Assembly (NCBI GenBank): GCA_003447235.1
Contig: DLZV01000022.1
Coordinates: 1-29,735, forward strand
Source: Prevotella sp.
GTDB taxonomy: Bacteria > Bacteroidota > Bacteroidia > Bacteroidales > Bacteroidaceae
Length of the DNA: 29,735 nucleotides
Direction of reading: 5' to 3'
Position numbers and translations under genes: made by a program. A model generated the notes under the pieces. The model was given only the letters and a program-made list of their open reading frames with translations, had not been told where the DNA came from and searched no databases. Positions 14,387-22,225 of this stretch are shown piece after piece; the stretch's first letter is position 1; each line of letters starts with the position of its first letter.

Positions 14387-15408
14387 TTTCTTTCTGTTGA
14401 TGAGGCCTCCTGCCCCTTCTTTTCGCGCTTCTTTTCCAAGATCACGGCCTCGGCGATGAGGAGGATCAGAATGAGGATGGCCACGCCCTGAAACTGCTCG
14501 TCGTAGTCGCTATAGACGACGTTGTCGATGGCCCCCTGCTGCATTTTTTGGAGTTCCTTGTCCAGTTGTCGTTCGGCGATGAGCGAGTTGTCCACATGCA
14601 TATAGACACCCTTGCCCGCCTTGGCCACCTCCTGACACATGGTCTCGTTGAGGCGCGTCATGACCACTTGTCCCGCGGCATCCTTCATGTAGCCGCCGTC
14701 GCCGAGGGGGATAGGAGCTCCCGCCGCCGTTCCGATACCGAGGATGAAGACGCGGATGCCCTGCTTCTCTGCCTCCTTGGCCATTGCCTCTGCGCCCCCC
14801 TCGTGGTTTTCGCCGTCGGTGATGACGATGATGGCCTTGCCCTGCTTGCCGTTCTTCGCAAAGCTCTGCATGGCCAGCCGGATGGCCTGAGCCATGTCCG
14901 TGCCCTGCGTGCCGATGAGCGACGGGTCGATGTCCTGGAGGAAGAGTTTGGCCGACACATAGTCGCTCGTGATGGGCAACTGGATGAAGGCGTCGCCGGC
15001 GAAGACCACCATTCCTATCTGGTCGTTGCGGAAGTGATCCACCAGGTCCTCCACCACGATCTTGCTCTTCTCCAGTCGCGACGGCGCCACGTCCTGCGCC
15101 ATCATGGAGTTGCTGATGTCGAGGCAGATCATCGTCTGTATGCCCTGTCGCTTCTCGTGCGAGATGCTGCTTCCCGTCTGCGGGCGGGCGATCATGACGA
15201 CCATCAGGGCGATGGCCGCCATCAGCAGCCAAAACTTGATGGCTGGGCGCCGGCGCGAGATGCCCGGGGAGAGCGTTCTGAGCAGCGTGGGATTGCCCAG
15301 GAGCGCCATGCGCTTCCGCTGGCTGCGGAGGCCGATGATGCGTATTGCCACCAGTGCCGGGACGAGCAGCAACAGCCAAAGGTATGTTGGATCTTCAAAT
15401 CTGAACAT
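14383..15408 (-). CDS. batB: BatB, von Willebrand A membrane protein
   Basis: A 341-residue protein with two N-terminal helices (about 8-25 and 58-75), a von Willebrand factor A domain (about 90-280) and a C-terminal helix (about 308-328). The metal-ion-dependent adhesion site is complete: DISNS with D97, S99 and S101, then T170 in TQGTDM and D198 in TDGE. This domain order (TM-TM-vWA-TM) is that of the Bat/BatA-BatB proteins, which are anchored in the inner membrane with the vWA domain outside it. Bat proteins were described in B. fragilis as needed for aerotolerance; the molecular job is not settled. It starts 21 bp after the batA stop and overlaps batC by 4 bp. Confidence 0.93.
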   Translation of the reverse strand: MFRFEDPTYLWLLLLVPALVAIRIIGLRSQRKRMALLGNPTLLRTLSPGISRRRPAIKFWLLMAAIALMVVMIARPQTGSSISHEKRQGIQTMICLDISNSMMAQDVAPSRLEKSKIVVEDLVDHFRNDQIGMVVFAGDAFIQLPITSDYVSAKLFLQDIDPSLIGTQGTDMAQAIRLAMQSFAKNGKQGKAIIVITDGENHEGGAEAMAKEAEKQGIRVFILGIGTAAGAPIPLGDGGYMKDAAGQVVMTRLNETMCQEVAKAGKGVYMHVDNSLIAERQLDKELQKMQQGAIDNVVYSDYDEQFQGVAILILILLIAEAVILEKKREKKGQEASSTERK

Positions 15409-15429
15409 GATATCTTACTTCCTTATTTC

Positions 15430-16431
15430 TCACACTGGCAGGCGTCTCAGCCACGTCAGTCTCAGTAGCACCTCCACCAGCAGCAGGACCAGGGCGACGA
15501 TCGCGAAGGGCATGTAGGCCTCGTAGCGGCGCGCCGAGGGAGATGCGACGAGCTTCGTCTTCTCCAGTTTGTCAATGTCCTTGTAGATGCGCTGCAGTTC
15601 GCCCTTGCTGGCCGCGCGGTAGAAGTTGCCGTCCGTGGCCTGCGCTATCTTCCGCAGCGTCTCGTAGTCGATCTCTCCGCGTCCCTGCACATACTGCTTC
15701 ATGCCATTGACGGAGATGGGGTAGCGGACGATGCCGTTGGTTCCCAGTCCGATGGTATAGACGCGCACGCCAAACTGCTTGGCGATGTCGGCCGCCGTCA
15801 GCGGCGAGATGTCTCCCATGTTGTTGCTGCCGTCGGTGAGCAGGATGACCACCTTGCTCTTCACCTTCTGGTCCTTCAGCCTGCTCACGGCGTTGGCCAG
15901 TCCCATGCCCACTGCCGTTCCGTCGTCGATGAGGCCGCTGGCCGCCAGGTCGGGGCGTAGGGCGTGGAGGAGGTTGAGCAGCGTGGTATGGTCGGTCGTC
16001 ATGGGACACTGCGTGAAGGCCTCACCCGCGAAGACCGTCAGTCCGATATTGTCGTTGGGCCTTCCGGCTATAAACTCCGCCGCCACGTCCTTGGCCGCCT
16101 CCATGCGGCAGGGAGCCACGTCCTCGGCGAGCATACTCGTCGAGACGTCCATGGCGAGCATGATGTCGATGCCCTCCACCTCGCGCTTGTCGAGCGGGTT
16201 GAACGTCCGCGGACGCGCCAGGACGATGACGACCAGCGCAAACGTCAGGCAGCGCAGCAGCATCGGCAGGTGGAGCAGCCTCATGCGGAGCGACCGCGGT
16301 CCGTAGCGGTAGGCCTTCGTGGTGCTCATCCTCAGCGACGGTAGTCGGTTCTTGCGATACAGGAAGTACCACAAGACATAGGGTATGAGCAGCAGCAGGA
16401 GCAGCAGATATTCCTTATTAGCAAATTCCAT
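15430..16431 (-). CDS. batA: BatA, von Willebrand A membrane protein
   Basis: A 333-residue paralogue of BatB with the same layout: helices at about 8-24 and 55-72, a vWA domain (about 88-280) and a C-terminal helix (about 308-325). The metal site reads DVSTS (D95, S97, S99), T172 in DDGTAVG and D200 in TDGS. It probably interacts with BatB and with the MoxR ATPase system. The start ATG at 16431 is preceded by a purine-rich stretch (AAAGAAAGAAAAAA on the minus strand). A tandem 18-bp duplication lies 11-46 bp upstream (16442-16477), in the 66-bp gap after the BatD-like gene. Confidence 0.93.
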   Translation of the reverse strand: MEFANKEYLLLLLLLIPYVLWYFLYRKNRLPSLRMSTTKAYRYGPRSLRMRLLHLPMLLRCLTFALVVIVLARPRTFNPLDKREVEGIDIMLAMDVSTSMLAEDVAPCRMEAAKDVAAEFIAGRPNDNIGLTVFAGEAFTQCPMTTDHTTLLNLLHALRPDLAASGLIDDGTAVGMGLANAVSRLKDQKVKSKVVILLTDGSNNMGDISPLTAADIAKQFGVRVYTIGLGTNGIVRYPISVNGMKQYVQGRGEIDYETLRKIAQATDGNFYRAASKGELQRIYKDIDKLEKTKLVASPSARRYEAYMPFAIVALVLLLVEVLLRLTWLRRLPV

Positions 16432-16441
16432 TTTTTTCTTT

Positions 16442-16477
16442 CTTTTGTTGATGCGCAGGCTTTTGTTGATGCGCAGG
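16442..16477. repeat. Tandem 18-bp duplication before batA
   Basis: CTTTTGTTGATGCGCAGG occurs twice without gap (16442-16459 and 16460-16477) in the 66-bp spacer between the small BatD-like gene and batA. It is outside both coding regions. A slippage duplication is the simplest reading. Confidence 0.75.
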
Positions 16478-16497
16478 ACCCGCGTCCGAATGGCAGG

Positions 16498-17562
16498 CTA
16501 CAGCAGCTGGTAGGCCATGCAGGCTACGTAGGCCACTATTGCCGCCGTGGCGGCGATGATCAGCCAGAGCGCGATGCGGACGCCCCTTCTGCGGCGTCGC
16601 TTGCTGCGGTCCTCGTCGCTCAGCGTCTCCTCCACGCATATCTCCGTCGGCGTGTCCGCCAGTTTCGTGTCTTCGATGAATCGGACCACGTTGGCCAGAT
16701 ACATCTCGCCGATATGGCGGTCGGCGGCGAAGCGCGCAAACTTCACGAGGTCGGCCGTGTCGAAGAGTTTGCGCAGTTCGTCGATCTTCGTGGGATCCTG
16801 GTCCGCCTTCAGTCGCTGGACGATCTCCTGCGAGGTCATCTCCATGGCGTTGAAGCCGAAGCGCTCGCTCATATACCTTCTCAGCGCCTCCGTCAGCAGC
16901 GTGTAGTATTCCTTCTGGTCGTCGTCCCTTTCGAGGCGTGCCGCCTTGATCTCGTTGATGCGCCGCAGCGCCTTCTGGTGGGACGGCTCCTGGCGTAGGA
17001 TCTGCTTGCGGCTGATGATGGGCTTGCCACTGCGCAGCCGCGAGAAGAGATACCAGCCCACGATCGTCAGCAGCAGGGCCAGCAGGCTCCATAGGTAGAT
17101 CGGCGTCCATTCCTCTTGGCTGAAGGGCAGCTCCTGGATGTCGTAGGGCGGCTTGGAATCGTCCGGGCGGATGGAGTCCGTCTGCACGGTCAGTACCTCC
17201 AGGGCGATGGCTTGCGTCTTGTATTTCTTGCCGTCCACGTCCACCGTGAGCGCCGGCACCGTCTGTCTGCCCTCGTCCCATGCGGTGAGCGTATAGACCT
17301 TGCGCATCGTGGATTGTCCCTCCTCGTTCTCGCCCTCGGTCCGCTGTCCCACCACCTCTATCTCCTTGGACAGATGGTGGTCCTTGAGCGTCGGCCACAA
17401 GATGCGCGCACCCTGCCGAGCGCAGACCTCCACGACCAGCCTGCATTGCGACCCGACCTGGATGCGGGTGGAGTCGAGGCGGGCCGTCACCTTGGCCTGC
17501 GCAAGGGCCAGGATCGGCGTCAGCACGCCGAGGACCAATAGTAGTATCGTCTGCTTTCTCAT
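16498..17562 (-). CDS. Small BatD-like membrane protein of the Bat operon
   Basis: A 354-residue protein with a signal peptide (about 1-21), a periplasmic beta-rich domain (about 22-150) resembling one BatD sandwich repeat, a membrane helix (about 156-173), a cytoplasmic helical part (about 180-320; note KEYYTLLTEALRRYMSERFG at about 226-245), a basic stretch DRSKRRRRRG and a second helix near the end (about 328-349). It occupies the position between DUF58 and batA where Bacteroidales Bat operons carry an unnamed gene. The cytoplasmic part resembles that of BatD, and both could interact with the ATPase. It overlaps the DUF58 gene by 4 bp. No enzyme motif is seen; it is usually annotated as hypothetical or DUF4381-like, and I am not sure of the family name. 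Confidence 0.72.
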   Translation of the reverse strand: MRKQTILLLVLGVLTPILALAQAKVTARLDSTRIQVGSQCRLVVEVCARQGARILWPTLKDHHLSKEIEVVGQRTEGENEEGQSTMRKVYTLTAWDEGRQTVPALTVDVDGKKYKTQAIALEVLTVQTDSIRPDDSKPPYDIQELPFSQEEWTPIYLWSLLALLLTIVGWYLFSRLRSGKPIISRKQILRQEPSHQKALRRINEIKAARLERDDDQKEYYTLLTEALRRYMSERFGFNAMEMTSQEIVQRLKADQDPTKIDELRKLFDTADLVKFARFAADRHIGEMYLANVVRFIEDTKLADTPTEICVEETLSDEDRSKRRRRRGVRIALWLIIAATAAIVAYVACMAYQLL

Positions 17563-18433
17563 GCTCTTCCTCTCTGTTTGAACAGCCGCAGCAGGGCCTG
17601 TACGTAGTCGTTGTTGGTTGCCAGGGAGATGTGGTCCACCTGGCAGCGGCTCAGCATGGCGCGCAGCCGTTGCTCCTGCTGCAACCAGTAGTCGTGGTGG
17701 CGGCGTCTGAGCCGCTTGTCGCCCGTGTCAATGATCATCTCGTGGCCCGTCTCGGCGTCGCTGACGCTGAGCAGTCCCACGTTGGGCAACTCGCGCAGCA
17801 AGGGGGCGTAGAGCTGTATGGCCACGACGTCGTGCTTGCGGTTGGCGATGTTGAGCGTGTGCTCGTAGTCGTCGGTGTCATAGAAGTCGCTGATGAGGAA
17901 GGCCGTCGTGCGCCGTTTGGTGACGCGGTTGAGAAACTCGATGGCCTGTCCGATGTTGGTTCGGCGGCTCTGCGGCCTGAGCTGGAGCATCTCGCGGATG
18001 ATGTAGAGGATGTGGCGTCGTCCCTTCTGTGGCGGGATATACTTCTCGATGCGGTCTGAGAAGAACACCACCCCTATCTTGTCGTTGTTCTGTATCGCGC
18101 TGAAGGCCAGTGTGGCCGCCATCTCCGTGGCCATGTCTCGCTTTGTCTGCTGCGTCGTTCCGAAGTCGAGCGATCCGCTGACATCGACGAGCAGCATGAC
18201 CGTCAGTTCGCGTTCCTCCTCGAAGAGCTTGACGTAGGGGCGGTGCAGGCGTGCCGTGACGTTCCAGTCGATGTCGCGCACGTCGTCGCCGTACTGGTAT
18301 TCGCGCACTTCCGAGAAGGCCATGCCTCGTCCGCGGAAAGCCGAGTGATACTCTCCTGCGAAGACGTTGCGGCTCAGTCCGCGTGCGCGGATCTCGATCT
18401 TGCGCACCTTGCCCAAAAGCTCTTGCGCGTCCA

Positions 18434-18434
<1 letters not shown>
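17559..18434 (-). CDS. DUF58 protein with von Willebrand A-like domain
   Basis: A 291-residue soluble protein. The DUF58 signature is strong: REYQYGDDVRDIDWNVTAR at about 44-62, followed by a vWA-like domain with DVSGS at 84-88 for metal binding. There are no membrane helices, so it is cytoplasmic. DUF58 proteins almost always sit next to a MoxR AAA+ ATPase and are thought to be its adaptor or client. Here the ATG overlaps the moxR stop by 1 bp (TGATG), implying translational coupling, and its own end overlaps the next gene by 4 bp. The function of the pair is inferred. Confidence 0.93.
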
Positions 18435-19429
<995 letters not shown>

Positions 19430-19498
19430 AAACGTATTTGTTGTCTCTATTTAGACGCTATTCTGTATTTGTTTTGCGTACCACTTTTTATTTTGTCG

Positions 19499-19506
19499 CA
19501 AAATTA
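19499..19506 (-). promoter_or_regulatory. -7 element of the moxR-bat operon
   Basis: CAAAATTA on the plus strand is TAATTTTG on the minus strand, an exact TAnnTTTG match, 70 bp before the moxR start. No clear TTG box is seen at the usual distance. Confidence 0.5.
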
Positions 19507-19834
19507 CACAATTTATGCCATAAGGGGGAATGGTGGTATCTAAATAATATTAAAAAGGCCGCCCCTTTGCTTTATTTTAAGAAAGATTTTTGTTTTGAAA
19601 CAAGCGCAGGCCGTAGTGGGATAGTCCTTGGGCTTGCGGTGGGGTAGGCAGGGAGGAAAAAGTCCGTTCCCTTGCCTTGGGCTGGTGGTGTCGTCAAGAA
19701 CGAGCTGTGGGCCCAGCAGTCCACAGCCCAAAGCGGCGCCTTGGGCCATACGTCGAGGCGGGGTGCGCCCTGTGTGGATAAAAGCAAATAACCAATTGAT
19801 TATTAGTGCTTTTATCCTTGCATGACAAGGTGTG
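19507..19834. other. Gene-free interval with several inverted repeats
   Basis: About 330 bp between the moxR promoter region and the DUF2023 stop hold no convincing gene. Inverted repeats are seen at 19704-19727 (GCTGTGG / CCACAGC) and 19776-19817 (GGATAAAAGCA / TGCTTTTATCC with an inner AATAA / TTATT). The latter begins 18 bp beyond the DUF2023 stop and may end that transcript, although no T-run follows. A minus-strand frame of 116 codons here has no recognisable protein features. Confidence 0.5.
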
Positions 19835-20209
19835 TCAGTTGGAGACAGAAGCGCACTCGCAGCGCTGCTTGCGCTCGCAGTAGCGCTCACATTGGGCGCA
19901 GATGTCGTAGCCGAGCATGGCGCCGAGGATGAAGTCCTCCTCGGGCGTGAGTTGGCAGAGCGGGCGCGTCACCATGCGCCGGATGGCCGCCATACACTCT
20001 CTCTTGCCAAAGAAGAGGTTGACCCTTCCGTTGCCCACGGGCTGGATGATGTAGTCGATGCTTTGCTTCTCCAGTCGGTTGACGGCGAAGTCGCGATACT
20101 TCTCGTTGAAGGTGTAGAGCACCATCTGTCTCACCCCCTTCTTATACTCATAGATATGATTCATGAGCACCTTCATGTCGGCCAGCGGCATCACCTCTCT
20201 CTGTTCCAT
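19835..20209 (-). CDS. DUF2023 protein with cysteine-rich tail
   Basis: A 124-residue soluble protein of the DUF2023 family, which is found mainly next to flavodoxin genes in Bacteroidota and some other anaerobes. The first 100 residues are a compact alpha/beta domain (MPLADMKVLMNHIYEYKKG, VNLFFGKRE, LTPEEDFILGAMLGYD). The tail holds five cysteines in 16 residues, C104-x2-C107-x3-C111-x5-C117-x-C119, which could bind a metal or an iron-sulfur cluster. The fldA gene ends 163 bp upstream on the same strand, so the pair may be one transcript. A role in handling or regulating flavodoxin is plausible but unproven. Confidence 0.8.
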   Translation of the reverse strand: MEQREVMPLADMKVLMNHIYEYKKGVRQMVLYTFNEKYRDFAVNRLEKQSIDYIIQPVGNGRVNLFFGKRECMAAIRRMVTRPLCQLTPEEDFILGAMLGYDICAQCERYCERKQRCECASVSN

Positions 20210-20319
20210 TTCTCTTTGTCTCCTCGCTTTTTCTATTGGGTTGTTTGCTATGTGTCATCCTGCCCCGCGGGCCACCCATGGTCTCCCACGGAGCAGGCTT
20301 TTGGTCTCTTAGAAGTAGG

Positions 20320-20364
20320 GTCCTGTCCAGCCCTTGGGGCAGCGGGCCTGGCCTCCTACAGGAC
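20320..20364 (-). other. Nested stem-loop between fldA and the DUF2023 gene
   Basis: GTCCTGT (20320-20326) pairs with ACAGGAC (20358-20364), and inside it CCAGCCC pairs with GGGCCTGG with one bulge. It lies just after the fldA stop codon in the direction of transcription and could set the expression ratio of the two genes. An 11-bp word, CCTCCTACAGG, is repeated at 20352 and 20369, the second copy covering the fldA stop. Confidence 0.4.
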
Positions 20365-20372
20365 TTGACCTC

Positions 20373-20867
20373 CTACAGGCTCGGCTTGATCTCCTCCAGC
20401 CAAGCCTCGATGCGCTGCTCGGTCTTGTCGTCCTCGTTGACGTCGTCGAGGGCGAGTCCCACGAAGCGTCCATCCACGACGGCCTCCGAGTCCTCATAGG
20501 AGTAGCCCGCCGCATCGACCGATCCTATCACGCGTGCGCCTGCTGCCTCGGCCGCGTCATGGAGCTCCTTCATGCCTCCGCAGAACGTGTCGCAATAGGC
20601 TTCACTGTCGCCACAGCCGAAGACGGCCACGGTCTTGCCCTCCAGGCCCTCGGCCTTGATCGTTTTCAGGGCGTCGTACCAGTCGTCCTGCAGTTCTCCC
20701 GCGCCCCATGTGCTCGTGCCGAGCAGGAGGTTGTCGTGGGTCTTGATGGTGTCGGCGCTCAGATTGGCGGCGTCGATGGCCTCCACGCCCAGTTTCTCCG
20801 CGATGGTCTGCGCGATGCTCTCGCAGGTGCCCGTCGATGATCCATATACTACTACTGTTGCTTTCAT
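20373..20867 (-). CDS. fldA: Flavodoxin (long-chain)
   Basis: A 164-residue FMN electron carrier of the cytoplasm that can replace ferredoxin, often under iron limitation. The FMN phosphate loop is SSTGTC at 10-15; the flavin-stacking regions are STWGAGELQDDW (about 52-63, Trp54) and GCGDSEAYCDTFCG (about 84-97, Tyr91). The extra loop after about residue 115 marks a long-chain flavodoxin. A full promoter lies upstream (20917-20947), giving a leader of about 45 nt. DUF2023 follows on the same strand. No Fur box is evident. Codon use is strongly biased, suggesting high expression. Confidence 0.95.
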   Translation of the reverse strand: MKATVVVYGSSTGTCESIAQTIAEKLGVEAIDAANLSADTIKTHDNLLLGTSTWGAGELQDDWYDALKTIKAEGLEGKTVAVFGCGDSEAYCDTFCGGMKELHDAAEAAGARVIGSVDAAGYSYEDSEAVVDGRFVGLALDDVNEDDKTEQRIEAWLEEIKPSL

Positions 20868-20916
20868 TTCCTTGCTTGTTTGCTGGTTTTTGATTCTTGA
20901 TAACTGTTTACGGTTG

Positions 20917-20947
20917 CAAAAGTACTGACTTTTGCCGAATGGGGCAA
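20917..20947 (-). promoter_or_regulatory. Promoter of fldA
   Basis: On the minus strand TTG (complement of CAA at 20945-20947), a 20-bp spacer, and TACTTTTG (complement of 20917-20924) fit the Bacteroidota consensus well. It is about 50 bp before the fldA start. Confidence 0.7.
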
Positions 20948-20976
20948 TACCTAAAAATAATGGTTTTCGCAGACCG

Positions 20977-21111
20977 GGTGGAAATCCCCTCAGGCAGGGT
21001 AGGGTGGAACCCTCTCAGAGAGAGTTGGATGGAGCGGGGGATCCAAAGACAGGGCAGGGTGGAACCCTCTCAGAGAGAGCTGGATGGAGAGGAAAATCCT
21101 CAGGCAGGGGC
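20977..21111. repeat. Imperfect 55-bp-period repeat upstream of fldA
   Basis: A 33-bp word beginning GGGTGGAACCCTCTCAGAGA occurs at 21002-21034 and 21057-21089 with one mismatch, 55 bp apart. The outer flanks are also related: a GGAAATCC...TCAGGCAGGG word at about 20980-20999 and again at 21091-21110. The core contains CTCTCAGAGAG, a small palindrome. The block lies between the fldA promoter and the end of prs, in a 324-bp gap without genes. Confidence 0.75.
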
Positions 21112-21120
21112 GTGAAAATA

Positions 21121-21166
21121 CAAAAAAAAGCAGGCCCTGCCCTCTGGTGAGCGCACGGTCTGCCTT
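21121..21166 (-). terminator. Probable terminator of prs
   Basis: On the minus strand, about 25 bp beyond the prs stop, AAGGCAG can pair with CTGCTT (one bulge), followed by eight T residues (complement of 21122-21129). A short GCAGG-CCTGC pairing is also possible. Stem quality is modest; the T-run supports termination. Confidence 0.5.
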
Positions 21167-21191
21167 TGTGTTGATGCTATGTCGCCTCGTC

Positions 21192-22130
21192 CTACAGGAG
21201 ATACTGCGAGGAGATGCTCTTGTTGTCTACGACGCGGCGGATGGTCTCAGCGAAGAGGTCAGCCACGGAGAGCTGCTTCACCTTGGAGCAGCGGTCGGTG
21301 TAGGGGATCGAGTCGGTGAAGACGATCTCCTCCAGGGCCGAAGACTGCACGCGCTCCGATGCGGGACCGCTCATGACGCAGTGGCTGGCGAAGGCGCGCA
21401 CGCTCTTGGCGCCTGCCTCCTTCATGATGTCGGCAGCCTTGGTGATGGTGCCGGCAGTGTCCACCATGTCATCGACGATGATGACGTCCTTGCCCTTCAC
21501 GTCGCCGATGATCTGCATGCTGTCCACCACGTTGGCACGGGCGCGCGTCTTGTTGCAGAGCACGAGCGGGCAACCGAAGTACTTGGCGTAGCTGTTGGCG
21601 CGCTTCGATCCGCCCACGTCGGGGCTACCGATGACCATGTCCTTCAGTCGGAGCGACTGGATGTAGGGGATGAACACGCCCGAGGCGTAGAGGTGATCGA
21701 CGGGGATGTCGAAGAAACCCTGGATCTGGTCGGCGTGGAGGTCCATGGTGATGAGGCGGTCGATGCCTGCCGTGCTCAGGAGGTCGGCGATGAGCTTGGC
21801 GCCGATGCTCACGCGCGGCTTATCCTTGCGGTCCTGGCGAGCCCATCCGAAGTAGGGGATGACGGCGTTGATCTGACGTGCGGACGCACGCTTGGCTGCG
21901 TCGATCATGAGCAGCAGCTCCATGAGGTTGTCGGAGTTGGGGAAGGTGCTCTGAACGAGGAATACATCCTTGCCGCGGATACTCTGCTCATAGCTTACCA
22001 CAAACTCTCCGTCGGAGAACTGCGTTCTTACGAGGTTGCCAAGAGGCACTCCTAAACTTGCGCAAATCTTCTCTGCCAAGTAACGGGTCTTTGTACCGGA
22101 AAAGACCAGAAAAGAGTTGTTATCACTCAT
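21192..22130 (-). CDS. prs: Ribose-phosphate pyrophosphokinase
   Basis: A 312-residue cytoplasmic enzyme making PRPP from ribose 5-phosphate and ATP for nucleotide, His, Trp and NAD synthesis. Key segments: SDGEFVVSYEQSIRGKDVFLVQS near 37-59, YFGWARQDRKDKPR (ATP loop), MDLHADQIQGFF, and the PRPP loop DVIIVDDMVDTAGT. The frame opens farther upstream at 22202, but MSDNNSFLVFSGT at 22130 is the family start and the promoter (22172-22202) lies between the two. It is divergent from nspC with about 95 bp between the starts. Confidence 0.96.
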   Translation of the reverse strand: MSDNNSFLVFSGTKTRYLAEKICASLGVPLGNLVRTQFSDGEFVVSYEQSIRGKDVFLVQSTFPNSDNLMELLLMIDAAKRASARQINAVIPYFGWARQDRKDKPRVSIGAKLIADLLSTAGIDRLITMDLHADQIQGFFDIPVDHLYASGVFIPYIQSLRLKDMVIGSPDVGGSKRANSYAKYFGCPLVLCNKTRARANVVDSMQIIGDVKGKDVIIVDDMVDTAGTITKAADIMKEAGAKSVRAFASHCVMSGPASERVQSSALEEIVFTDSIPYTDRCSKVKQLSVADLFAETIRRVVDNKSISSQYLL

Positions 22131-22171
22131 TTGTCTTTGGTTGATTGTGTGATGATGACTTATTTCCGCTG

Positions 22172-22202
22172 CAAAATTAGAAAAAAAGTGTGACACTTGC
22201 AA
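22172..22202 (-). promoter_or_regulatory. Promoter of prs
   Basis: On the minus strand TTG (complement of CAA 22200-22202), a 20-bp spacer and TAATTTTG (complement of 22172-22179). It gives a leader of about 35-40 nt before the ATG at 22130 and rules out the upstream start at 22202. Confidence 0.7.
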
Positions 22203-22213
22203 TCTTTTTTTGC

Positions 22214-22221
22214 TACTTTTG
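22214..22221 (+). promoter_or_regulatory. -7 element of nspC, 4 bp before the ATG
   Basis: TACTTTTG followed by CAGC and then ATG at 22226. If transcription starts about 4 nt after the element, the nspC mRNA would have almost no leader. The -33 box is weak. Confidence 0.55.
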
Positions 22222-22225
22222 CAGC

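Noticed and set aside
12962..14491. Plus-strand frame of 509 codons with a leucine/valine-rich stretch
   Set aside because: The leucine run is the reverse of the Q/K/N tract of batC; not a real membrane protein.
19540..19890. Minus-strand 116-codon frame in the gap beside DUF2023
   Set aside because: It overlaps the DUF2023 end and has no domain; composition looks non-coding.
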